From: an uncultured Acetobacteraceae bacterium
Lineage (GTDB): Bacteria; Pseudomonadota; Alphaproteobacteria; Acetobacterales; Acetobacteraceae
Direction: 5' to 3'
Length of the DNA: 33,659 bases
Assembly: GCA_937873175.1 (NCBI GenBank)
Contig: CALMVT010000331.1
Location: 1 to 33,659, forward strand
Shown: positions 16,600 through 24,525 of the stretch, in pieces
Layout of the letters: every line of letters starts with the position of its first letter
Position numbering within the stretch: position 1 is the stretch's first letter
The notes under the pieces: generated by a model
Told to the model about the DNA's origin: nothing
Databases searched by the model: none
The model's input: the letters and a program-made list of their open reading frames with translations, nothing else
Position numbers and translations under genes: made by a program

Positions 16600-16749
16600 C
16601 CTTGTCTCCTGACCCGCCGACGGCATGCGCGGTCCTGGGCCGTGTTGCACAGGCTCGGGACCGTGGGCGCAAGGCGTTTATCGTGAGATTTCGCCAAGAT
16701 CGGCGACGGCAACCGTCCAGGCGTGGTGATATCAAGTTGTGCGCGGCGG

Positions 16750-16771
16750 CCCGCGGTTGATGCGCCGCGGG
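16750..16771. promoter_or_regulatory. GC-rich hairpin in the leader of the DUF1272 gene
   Basis: CCCGCGG (16750-16756) and CCGCGGG (16765-16771) are perfect inverted repeats around an eight-base loop. It ends about 16 bases before the AAGGAGG of the DUF1272 gene, in the region divergent from the MFS gene. It may be an operator or a leader structure. Confidence 0.35.
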
Positions 16772-16801
16772 AGACCGTCATCACGGAAGGAGGAAACGCC
16801 G

Positions 16802-17113
16802 ATGGCCCTCGAACTGCGGCCGAATTGCGAGTTCTGCGACAAGGATTTGCCGCCCAACGCGACGGATGCGCGCATCTGCACGTTTGAATGCACCTTCTGC
16901 TCGGATTGCGTCGAGCAGCGCCTACGCAACGTGTGCCCCAACTGCGGCGGCGGGTTCGCGCCGCGCCCGATCCGGCCCGCGACCGAGTGGCGTCCCGGGC
17001 TTTCGGTCGCGAAGCGGCCCCCTTCGGAAAAGCGCGTTCGCCTGAGCTACAGCCTGGATGACGTCCAACGGCTTTCGGCGCGCGTTGCCAGCATAGTGCC
17101 CGAGCTTCGGTAG
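16802..17113 (+). CDS. DUF1272 domain protein, putative zinc-binding
   Basis: This is a 103-residue cytosolic protein starting MALELRPNCEFCDKDLPP, the family's signature N-terminus. Eight Cys (9, 12, 26, 30, 33, 36, 45, 48) make CxxC-type pairs fit for one or two zinc sites. The segment NVCPNCGGGFAPRPIRP is the conserved end of the domain, and the remaining about 45 residues are basic and variable. A strong AAGGAGG lies upstream of the ATG. The function of DUF1272 proteins is not known. In this window it is divergent from an MFS exporter, which suggests shared regulation, by position only. Confidence 0.9.
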   Translation: MALELRPNCEFCDKDLPPNATDARICTFECTFCSDCVEQRLRNVCPNCGGGFAPRPIRPATEWRPGLSVAKRPPSEKRVRLSYSLDDVQRLSARVASIVPELR

Positions 17114-17177
17114 CGATCCGAGCCGCCATCCCTGAGATGGTGCCCGTTCATTGGACGTGTCATGCGGAGGATAGGAG

Positions 17178-17969
17178 ATGGGCGTATTGACGGGGCGGCG
17201 TGCCATTGTCACCGGGGCGGGCAGCGGCATCGGCCGCGCGAGCGCCTTGCTGTTCGCGTCCGAGGGCGCGGCGGTGCTGGCGGTGGACCGCGACGAACAA
17301 GCAGTTGGGGAAACGCGGGCGCAGGTCGTGGCTGCGGGAGGACGTGCCGAGGCCATGGCCGCCGACGTGGGCGAGGAAGCGCAGGCGGCGGCCTACGTGC
17401 AGCGCGCGGTAGACGCCTTCGGGGGCCTCGATGTTGTCCATGCCAATGCGGGGGTGTCCGGCGGCCTCACCCCGCTGCTGGAGGCCACGGCCGAGCTTTG
17501 GGCCGAGGTGCTGCGGGTCAACCTGATCGGCGCCTTCCTCGCCATTCGGCACGCGGCGCCGCACATGGCGGCGCAGGGCCGCGGGGCCATCGTGTGCACC
17601 GCCTCAGTGGCCGGGCTGCGGGCCAACGCCGCCGGCGCGGCCTACAGCGCCAGCAAGGCGGGGGTGATCAGCCTGGTGCAGACCGCGGCGGCGGCGCTGG
17701 CCGGCACGGGGGTGCGGGTGAACGCAGTGTGCCCCGGGCTGATCGAGACCGGCATGACCCGGCCGTTGTTCGACGCGGCGCGGGCGCGCGGCTCCGAAGG
17801 GCGGATCGGCCAGCTCAACCCTTCGGGGCGGCATGGGATGCCGAACGAGATCGCGGCGGCGGCGCTGTTCCTCGCCAGCGACGCCGCGTCCTACGTGAAC
17901 GGGCAGGCACTGGCGGTGGATGGCGGGCTGTCGGCGATGCTGCCCTTCTCGCGGGCGCCGCACCGGTAG
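17178..17969 (+). CDS. Short-chain dehydrogenase/reductase (classical SDR)
   Basis: This is a 263-residue NAD(P)-dependent oxidoreductase of the FabG type. The cofactor motif TGAGSGIG is at 12-19, an acidic Asp37 after beta2 (VDRDE) favours NAD, and NAG is at 90-92. The catalytic tetrad is Asn115, Ser143, Tyr156 and Lys160 (YSASK). The PGLIETGM and [14 protein letters not shown] segments complete the fold. A good GGAGGATAGGAG lies directly before the ATG. It is first of a plus-strand series with a CoA-transferase and an HMG-CoA-lyase-like gene, so its substrate is probably a hydroxy or keto acid intermediate of that route, by inference. Confidence 0.93.
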   Translation: MGVLTGRRAIVTGAGSGIGRASALLFASEGAAVLAVDRDEQAVGETRAQVVAAGGRAEAMAADVGEEAQAAAYVQRAVDAFGGLDVVHANAGVSGGLTPLLEATAELWAEVLRVNLIGAFLAIRHAAPHMAAQGRGAIVCTASVAGLRANAAGAAYSASKAGVISLVQTAAAALAGTGVRVNAVCPGLIETGMTRPLFDAARARGSEGRIGQLNPSGRHGMPNEIAAAALFLASDAASYVNGQALAVDGGLSAMLPFSRAPHR

Positions 17970-18097
17970 GGCGCGCGTGCTCGGCTGGTTGACAGGACGG
18001 CCGATCCACCGCTGAGTTGCCGCAACCTCGGCAGAGGAAAAGCTGGACGCAAAGCGGGCGGCAGGGCGCGGCCCGCGCCAGGGAGGGAAGGGAGGCC

Positions 18098-19330
18098 ATG
18101 GACGCGCCAACTGCCGCAGACGCCCCTGTTTTGTCCGCGCCGCTCGCCGGGGTCCGGGTTCTTGAGCTTGGCCACTACGTCGCGGCCCCCTTCGCCACCC
18201 GCCTGCTGGCCGACCTCGGCGCCGAGGTGATCAAGGTGGAGCCGCCCGGCGGCGACCCAGTGCGGCAATGGGGCGCGCGCTTCAAAGGCTCCGCGCCCTG
18301 GTGGAGCGTCCACGCCCGCAACAAGCGCTGCATCAGCCTCGATCTCAAGAAGCCGGACGGGCGCGCGGTCGTGCTTGACCTCCTGCGCCGCTGCGACGCG
18401 CTGGTGGAGAACTTCCGCCCCGGCCAGCTCGCCCGCATGGGCCTGGGCGACGGGGAGCTGCGCGCGGCGCGGCCGGACCTGGTGATCGCCCGCATTTCCG
18501 GCTACGGCCAGGACGGGCCGGACCGCGACAAGGCGGCGTTCGGCGTGATCGGCGAGGCGATCGGCGGGCTGCGCCACCTGACGGACCACGCGCCCGGCAC
18601 CAGCGACCTGCCGCCGGTGCGGGTGGGCGTCAGCATCGGCGATTCGATTGCCGGCATTTACGCCGCACTCGGCGTGGTGTCCGCCCTGTTGCGGCGGGAA
18701 CGGACGGGCCGGGGCGGGGAAGTGGACGTGGCGCTGACGGAATCGGTGTTCAGCCTGCTGGAAGGCGCGCTGCCGGAGTACAGCACGCTCGGCACCGTGC
18801 GCCAGCCCGCCGGGGGCGGCATTGCCACGGCGGCGCCGTCCGACGCTTACCGCTCGCGCGACGGCATCTGGGTGCTGATCGCCGCCAACTCCGACCCGCT
18901 GTTCCGCAAGCTCGCGGCGCTCATGGGGCGGCCCGAGCTGGCGACGGACGAGCGCTTCGCCGGCAACCAGGCCCGCGTGGCGAACGTCGGGGAGCTGAAC
19001 CGGCTGATCGGCGCCTGGACTGGCGGCATGGATGCGGCGGCGCTCAACGCGGCGCTGGACGCGGCCGACATCCCGCACACCAAGGTGTTCACGGTGGCGG
19101 ACATCGCCGCCGATCCGCAGTTCCGTGCCCGCGGCATGGTGCAGGACGTGGCGGACCCAATGCTCGGCCCGGTGCTGCACCCGGGCGTGGTGCCGCGCAT
19201 GGACGGCGTGGCCCCGGTTCCGCGCACGACCGGCCCGGCAGTCGGCGCCGACAACGACGCGGTGTTGCGGGACCTGTTGGGCTACGCGCCGGACCGGGTG
19301 GCGGCGCTGCGCGACAGAGGGGTGCTGTGA
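18098..19330 (+). CDS. Class III CoA-transferase, CaiB/BaiF family
   Basis: This 410-residue enzyme transfers CoA between acids. The start at 18098 follows a GGGAGGGAAGGGAGG tract. Family landmarks are GVRVLELGHYVAAPFATRLL (18-37), LGAEVIKVEPPGGD (40-53), NKRCISLDLKKPDGR (75-89), DALVENFRPG (100-109) and SGYGQDGP (134-141). At the position of the catalytic Asp (Asp169 in formyl-CoA transferase, usually in the GFD or YD context) this protein has Gly149 within AAFGVIGEAIGG. A subfamily may share this change. It overlaps the downstream lyase gene by four bases (GTGA), which couples them. A TTGACA hexamer at 17989-17994 in the gap before it lacks a clear -10. Confidence 0.92.
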   Translation: MDAPTAADAPVLSAPLAGVRVLELGHYVAAPFATRLLADLGAEVIKVEPPGGDPVRQWGARFKGSAPWWSVHARNKRCISLDLKKPDGRAVVLDLLRRCDALVENFRPGQLARMGLGDGELRAARPDLVIARISGYGQDGPDRDKAAFGVIGEAIGGLRHLTDHAPGTSDLPPVRVGVSIGDSIAGIYAALGVVSALLRRERTGRGGEVDVALTESVFSLLEGALPEYSTLGTVRQPAGGGIATAAPSDAYRSRDGIWVLIAANSDPLFRKLAALMGRPELATDERFAGNQARVANVGELNRLIGAWTGGMDAAALNAALDAADIPHTKVFTVADIAADPQFRARGMVQDVADPMLGPVLHPGVVPRMDGVAPVPRTTGPAVGADNDAVLRDLLGYAPDRVAALRDRGVL

Positions 19331-20229
19331 AGGCCACGCTGATCGAGGTTGCCCCGCGCGACGGGTTCCAGCCCATCGGGCCGTTCATCCCGACAGACGA
19401 GAAGGTGGCCTTCGTGGAAGCGGCCCATGCCGCTGGGCTGCGCCGGATCGAGATCGGGTCCTTCGTCAACCCGGCCGCGGTGCCCCAGCTTCGCGACACG
19501 GCGGAGGTGCTGGCACGGACCCGCGGCCTGCCGGGGCTGGACCCGCAGGTGCTGGTGCCCAACGCCCGCGGCGTTGCCCTGGCCTTGGCCGCCGGGGCGC
19601 AGCACTTGGTTTATGTCATCTCGGCATCCGACGCGCACAACCGCTCCAACGTGCGGCGCGACACGGACACCTCCATCCGCGAGTATGGGGAGGTGGTGCG
19701 GGACCTGCCGGCGGAAACCCGGCTGCGGCTCAACCTCGCCACCGCCTTTGATTGCCCCTTCGACGGGCGCATGGACGAGGCGTTCGTGCTCGACCGGCTC
19801 GGCCGCATGCTGGACCACCGCGCCGATGTGGAGGTCGGGCTGTGCGACACCACCGGGCGCGCGGATCCGGACCATGTGGCCAGCCTGGCCGGGGCTTGCC
19901 TGCGCCGGTGGGGCGGGGGAACGCGCTTCGTGTTCCACGGCCACGACACGTATGGGCTGGGCCTTGCCAACATCGCCGCCGCTTGGCGCGCGGGCGTCAC
20001 CGGGTTCGACACGGCGTTCGCGGGCCTGGGTGGCTGTCCCTTCGCGCCGGGCGCCACGGGCAACACCGCCACGGAGGACGCGGCGTGGATGTTCCGCCGC
20101 ATGGGCGTGGACACGGGGATCGACCTCCACGCGCTGGTGGCGGTTGCGGTCCGCGCGGCGGCCCTGCCGGGCGCGTCCCCCGGCGGCCGGGTGCGCGCGG
20201 CGATGGCGGGGGCGCTCGCTTCCGGCTGA
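19327..20229 (+). CDS. Hydroxymethylglutaryl-CoA lyase-like (DRE-TIM) enzyme
   Basis: This 300-residue aldolase cleaves a 3-hydroxy-3-methyl-acyl-CoA type substrate to an acyl-CoA and a keto product. It starts at GTG, overlapping the CoA-transferase stop. Active-site residues align with human HMGCL by spacing: Arg11-Asp12 in APRDGFQ, Glu42, His204 and His206 in FHGHDTYG, Cys237 in GLGGCPFAPGATGN and Asn246. EVAPRDGF replaces the usual EVGPRDGL, and FVNPAAVPQLRD replaces FVSPKWVPQMAD. With the coupled CoA-transferase, the likely job is cleaving a CoA-activated branched hydroxy acid such as citramalyl- or HMG-CoA; the exact substrate is inference. Confidence 0.92.
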   Translation: MKATLIEVAPRDGFQPIGPFIPTDEKVAFVEAAHAAGLRRIEIGSFVNPAAVPQLRDTAEVLARTRGLPGLDPQVLVPNARGVALALAAGAQHLVYVISASDAHNRSNVRRDTDTSIREYGEVVRDLPAETRLRLNLATAFDCPFDGRMDEAFVLDRLGRMLDHRADVEVGLCDTTGRADPDHVASLAGACLRRWGGGTRFVFHGHDTYGLGLANIAAAWRAGVTGFDTAFAGLGGCPFAPGATGNTATEDAAWMFRRMGVDTGIDLHALVAVAVRAAALPGASPGGRVRAAMAGALASG

Positions 20230-20308
20230 ACGTGGGCCGCGCTGCGCGTCTGGATCGTTGCCAATTCGTGGCCGCAGCATGGGAACAGAACAACCGAGGA
20301 AACAGCCG

Positions 20309-21528
20309 ATGAAGCGCTTGCTCCGTTTCTGCCTTTCCACCCTGATCGCGCTGGCCGGCGCGGGCTGGCTGCGCGGGGCGCCCGCCGCGGCGCAAACGGT
20401 CCCGCTGCGCCTGGGCATCGCGTCCGACCTGACGGGCCGTACGCCGGGCTGGGCGGGAAAGGCTCGCTGCTGGGCGCGCAGATGGCGGTCGAGGACTTCG
20501 GCGGCACCGTGCTCGGCCGCCCGGTCGAGGTGCTGCAGATCGACACGCAGAACAAGCCGGATGTCGGCACGTCCCTGGTTAAGGAATGGTTCGACCGGCA
20601 GGACGTGCGGGCCGTGCTCGACGGCTCTGCCAGTTCCGTGGGGCTTGCGATCTCGACGCTGGCCAAGCAGAGCGGGCGCATGTTCCTGTCCACCGGCAGC
20701 TTCACCTCTGAGCTGGTCGGCGCTTCCTGCTCCCCATCCACCATCCAGTTCATCCCGAACACCCGCGGCCTGGCCGTGGCCGGGCTGCAGGAGGCCATGG
20801 CCGAAGGCATGGGGACCTGGTTCTTCCTGACCCCGGACTATGCGTTCGGCACCGCCATGCAGCGGGACGCGACCGGCTACATCGAGGCGAACGGCGGCAA
20901 GGTGCTGGGCGCGGCGCTGCATCCGCTGGGGCAGTCCGACCTGTCGGCCTACCTGCTGCGCGCTCAGTCCAGCGGGGCCAAGGCGATCGCGATCGCCAGC
21001 GCCGGCGGCGACCTGGTGAACGCGGTCAAGCAAGTGTCCGAGTTCGGCCTGGCCGGCGGCCCGATCCGCATCTACGGCATGCTGGTCAACTTCTCCGATT
21101 TGGAAGCGCTGGGCGAGCAGGGGCAGGGGCTGCGCTTCGCCACCGCCACGTACTGGGCGATGAACGACAAGACCCGCGCCTGGTCCGAACGCTTCATGGC
21201 TCGCCACGGTGGGCATCAGCCGACCATGGTGCATGCCATGACCTACAGCGCCGTGACCCACTACCTCAAGGCGGTGAAGGCGGCCGGGACGGACAGCACC
21301 GATGCCGTGCTGGACGCGATGCGGGCCGCGCCGGTGAACGACATCTGGGTGGAGAACGCGCCCATCCGCGGGGACGGCCGGGTCATGAACGACCTGTACA
21401 TCGCCCGCGTGCGCAAGCCCGGCGAAGCCCGGGACAAGCGCGACACGGTGGAAGTCGGCGCCCGGATGCCGGCCGCCAAGCTGTACAACGGCCCGAGCGC
21501 CTGCCCGCTGCTGCGCGCAGCCGGCTGA
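20309..21528 (+). pseudogene. Branched-chain-type ABC substrate-binding protein, frameshifted
   Basis: The gene starts at ATG 20309 (GAGGAAA upstream) with a signal peptide, MKRLLRFCLSTLIALAGAG, followed by VPLRLGIASDLTG. At about 20437-20438 one base is missing: adding a C to GGCCG restores Gly-Pro-Tyr-Ala-Gly-Leu and joins the second frame, which runs without a break from about 20440 to 21528 (LLGAQMAVEDFGG onward). The body is a normal type I periplasmic fold (Peripla_BP_6): VGLAISTLAKQSGRMFLSTG, TWFFLTPDYAFG, GQSDLSAYLLRAQSSGAKAI and PTMVHAMTYSAVTHYLKAV. An internal ATG at 20482 would give a signal-less, probably useless protein. No permease genes adjoin it. It could be a true pseudogene or a sequencing indel. 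Confidence 0.85.
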
Positions 21529-21542
21529 AAGCGGAACGTCCA

Positions 21543-21566
21543 GCCCGCCCGCTCGACCGGGCGGGC
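21543..21566. terminator. Strong bidirectional terminator hairpin
   Basis: GCCCGCCCG (21543-21551) and CGGGCGGGC (21558-21566) form a perfect nine-base stem with a six-base loop, placed between the convergent binding-protein and ALDH genes. A second smaller CCGGG/CCCGG hairpin follows. There is no T-run, as is common in GC-rich genomes. Confidence 0.65.
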
Positions 21567-21585
21567 CGGGATCATTACCCCGGAT

Positions 21586-23125
21586 TCACTGCAAGGTGAA
21601 CGGGTTGGCGACGGGCGGGCCGGAGTTGATGAACACGCTCTTGGCTTCGAGATATTCGTAGATCGCGTCCACGCCGTTCTCGCGGCCGAGGCCGGACTCC
21701 TTCATGCCGCCGAACGGGGCGAGGTAGCTGACCACGCGGTAGGCGTTCACCCAAACCGTGCCGGCGCGCAGCCGCTTCGGCATGGACATCGCGCGGGCGA
21801 GCGACCGCGTCCAGATGCCGGCGGCCAGGCCGAACTCAGCGTCGTTCGCAATCGCCACCGCCTCCTCGTCCGTGTCGAAGGTGAGGATCGACAGTATGGG
21901 GCCGAACACCTCCTCCCGCGCGATCCGCATGGCGTTGGTCATGCCGGTGAAGATGGTCGGCTCGACGAACCAGCCGGAGCCGCACTCGGCACGGCTCGCC
22001 CGCTCGCCGCCGAGCACGCATCGCGCGCCTTCGGCCTTGGCGATGCCGATGTAGTCCAGCGCGCGCGCCAATTGCGGCTCGGTGGCGACCGGGCCGATCT
22101 CGGTGTCCGCGGCGTTGGGGTCGCCCATGCGGGCCTGGCCGACGCGCATCACTAGGCGTTCCACCAGCGCGTCGTGGATGGAGGAATGTACCAGAACCCG
22201 CGACCCGGCCATGCAGGTTTGACCGCTGGCGGCGAAGATGCCGGCGATGACCCCATTGGCCGCGGCGTCCAGGTCCGCGTCCTCGAACACGATGTTCGGC
22301 GACTTGCCGCCTAGTTCCAGCGACACCCGCTTGAAGTTGCGCGCCGCCGCTTCCGAGATCTTGCGCCCGCCCGCGTTGCCGCCCGTGAAGGCGATGCGCG
22401 ACACGAGGGGATGCTCCACCAGCGCCGCGCCCGCGTCGTGGCCGAAGCCTGTGACCACGTTCACGACGCCCCTGGGAAAGCCGACCCGCTCGAACAGCTC
22501 GGCGAGACCGAGCATGGAAGCGGAAGCGAACTCGGACGGCTTCACCACCACCGTGTTGCCCGCGGCCAGCGCCGGGGCGAGCTTCCACACCGTCAGCGGC
22601 AGCGGCGAGTTCCAGGGCGTGATGGCGCCGACCACGCCGAGCGGCCCATAGCTCACGTAATGAAACATGTTTTTCTTGTCGATCGGCGTGACCCGGCCCT
22701 CCACCTTGTCGGCCAGACCGCCGTAGTATTGGAACCAGCGCGGCAAGTAGCGCATCTGCCCCAGCATCTCGACGCGCAGCTTGCCGTTGTCACGGACTTC
22801 CAGGTCCGCAAGCCGCTCGGCGTCGGCCGCGATGGCGTCGGCCAGCCGGTAAAGCAGCAGCCCGCGGTCGCTGGCGGTCATGCTTGGCCCAAGCGCCATC
22901 GCTGAACGCGGCATGGGCCGCCTGCACCGCGCGGTCCACGTCGCGGGCGTCGGCCTGCGGCAGCCGCGCCCAGGCCTGCCCCGTGAACGGGTTCTTGGTT
23001 TCAAACGTTTGGCGGGACTCGGCGTCGCACCATGCGCCGTCGACGAACATGCGGAACCGCTCCAAGGGCGGGGCGGAGGCGGCGTCCCGCGCCGGGGTCG
23101 CAAGGGCGGCGTCGGTGGTCGGCAT
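21586..23125 (-). pseudogene. Aldehyde dehydrogenase, frameshifted near the N-terminus
   Basis: The N-terminal frame begins at ATG 23125 (GGGGAA upstream) with MPTTDAALATPARD and contains FVDGAWCDAESRQTFETKNP and VDRAVQAAHAAFSDGAWAK. One extra base at 22882 (a C on the coding strand, between AAG and ATG) then shifts the frame. The remainder continues as MTASDRGLLLYRLADAIAAD and runs intact to 21586. The catalytic core is complete: PWNSPL, KPSEFASASM, FTGGNAGG, ELGGKSPN (general-base Glu), GQTCMAGSR (nucleophile Cys), EEVFGPIL and the C-terminal PFGGMKESGLGRENG. Without the extra base this would be a normal NAD(P)-dependent ALDH of about 513 residues. It is last in the Fe-ADH/GST/NTF2 operon. 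Confidence 0.87.
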
Positions 23126-23144
23126 GGCTTCCCCTTTCTTCGCG

Positions 23145-23561
23145 TCAGATCGACGTGACGCCGAGCTGCCGTAACATTCCGAGGTTGTCGAACAAGGCCC
23201 AATGCTCCGACAGCTTGCCGTCGCGGAGGTGGAACAGGTCCATCACGCCCACTTCAATCGGCTTGTCGGTCGGCGCGATGCCCGCAAGCTCGCCGCGGTG
23301 GGTGCCACGTATCCACAGCCGTACCGCCACCTTGCCACCCTCCGCCACCACGTCGTCCAGGTCGAGCCGCATGTCGGGGATCGCGGGCAGCAGGAAATCG
23401 GCGAGGCGTTCCACCCCTTCCGGCCCGACGACCTCGAACGGCAGGCCGGGGTCGTGGCGCCGGAAGCCCGGCTCGATGTGTTCCTTGAACCAGGCCACGT
23501 CCTTGGCCAGGAACGCCTTGAAGTAGTCCCGGACGGTTTGCTTGTCGGCTTCTGACGACAT
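23145..23561 (-). CDS. NTF2-like / SnoaL-type small protein
   Basis: This is a 138-residue single-domain protein with the alpha+beta cone fold seen in SnoaL-like cyclases, ketosteroid isomerases and limonene-epoxide hydrolases. Landmarks are VRDYFKAFLAKDVAWFKEHI, PGFRRHDPG, VVGPEGVERLADFLLPAIPD and the closing strand pair VGVMDLFHLRDGKLSEHWALFDNLGMLRQLG. A His-Asp pair (RRHDPG) and WALFD fit the SnoaL catalytic pattern. The ATG at 23561 is preceded by AAGGGGAG. It lies between the GST and ALDH genes with gaps under 20 bases. The reaction is unknown; cyclisation or hydration of a pathway intermediate is possible. Confidence 0.88.
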   Translation of the reverse strand: MSSEADKQTVRDYFKAFLAKDVAWFKEHIEPGFRRHDPGLPFEVVGPEGVERLADFLLPAIPDMRLDLDDVVAEGGKVAVRLWIRGTHRGELAGIAPTDKPIEVGVMDLFHLRDGKLSEHWALFDNLGMLRQLGVTSI

Positions 23562-23577
23562 TCGTTTCTCCCCTTCT

Positions 23578-24513
23578 TCACTCCCGTGAGGCGGCCTGCA
23601 CGTCGAAGCCCACCCGCGGGAAATGGATGTGCACGGCGCCCACGCGGTCGTTGCGGTGCATGATGACGGCCTCCTGCGCGTCTGCAGCCACCAGGGCGCC
23701 CCGGATCGGGTCCCGCCCACGGTCATCGGCCCGCACCACCACCTCCTGCCCGGCGCGCAGGCCGGACGGGTCGCCGTCCGCGGGAAGGCCGGGGTTTCGC
23801 GGCTCGGACGCCCGCGCGATGTCGAGCGCCTCGGCGGACGGCATCTCCCGGCGCGTGCCGTGGCCCAGGGCGGCGACGCGCTCCATCCAGGCGAGCAAAG
23901 CTGGCTCAAGGGCCAGCATCGCCTCGCCTTCGGCGCCGCCGTTCTTCCTGGTGAACCAGAGCATGTGAAACGCGGAAAGGTCCGCGGCCGAGGGCGCGTC
24001 GCCCAGCAGGAATGGGCGTCCGCCACGGAGCATCAGGCCGAGCCAGGCCACGCTCGCGTGCACGCGCTGGAGATTGAGCGACCGGTCCCGCAAGGAGACC
24101 TCCTTGCTGAAATCGTGGTTCATGAAGGACTTGCGCTCCTCGATGAACTCGCGCGGCAACTGGTCGCCGATGATGCTGGTCGCGAGCGACGCGGCTGGCA
24201 CGAAGATCGTCCGTTCGATCCAATAGCTCACCGCGTGGGCCACGCCCTCCGTCCCGCCCGGGTAAAGGCTCGGCTCCGGGCGCAGCCGCTCGACCTCGCG
24301 CAGGATCAGCAGGGTGTCGCAGTAGATGTCGGCGCCCACCTGCATCACCGGCGCGCGGCGGTAGCCGCCGGTCAGCGGCATGAGGTCCGGCTTGGGCATG
24401 GCGACCGGCACGTCCACCGCGTGCCATTCCATCCCTTTCAAGCCAAAGGCCAGGCGCACCTTTTCGCTGAACGGCGAAAAGTCGTAATGGTGCAGGATGA
24501 CAGGCTGCGGCAT
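23578..24513 (-). CDS. Glutathione S-transferase family protein with C-terminal extension
   Basis: This is a 311-residue protein. The thioredoxin-like N-terminal domain starts ILHHYDFSPFSEKVRLAFGL; the Ser-Pro-Phe-Ser stands where GSTs place their catalytic Ser/Cys/Tyr. YRRAPVMQVGADIYCDTLLI contains the cis-Pro and substrate-binding region, and the helical C-terminal domain (about 90-235) includes GDAPSAADLSAFHMLWF. About 70 further residues form an extra beta-rich segment (AGQEVVVRADDRGRDPIRG, AVIMHRNDRVGAVHIHFPR) not present in classical 200-220-residue GSTs. It lies 12 bases after the Fe-ADH gene and 16 before the NTF2-like gene. It may be an isomerase or detoxification step of the pathway; the substrate is unknown. 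Confidence 0.88.
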   Translation of the reverse strand: MPQPVILHHYDFSPFSEKVRLAFGLKGMEWHAVDVPVAMPKPDLMPLTGGYRRAPVMQVGADIYCDTLLILREVERLRPEPSLYPGGTEGVAHAVSYWIERTIFVPAASLATSIIGDQLPREFIEERKSFMNHDFSKEVSLRDRSLNLQRVHASVAWLGLMLRGGRPFLLGDAPSAADLSAFHMLWFTRKNGGAEGEAMLALEPALLAWMERVAALGHGTRREMPSAEALDIARASEPRNPGLPADGDPSGLRAGQEVVVRADDRGRDPIRGALVAADAQEAVIMHRNDRVGAVHIHFPRVGFDVQAASRE

Positions 24514-24525
24514 GGCGTCCTCCCT

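Noticed and set aside
19282-21261. 659-codon minus-strand open frame across the lyase and binding-protein genes
   Set aside because: It spans two unrelated plus-strand genes and their gap, has no motif, and is typical antisense shadow.
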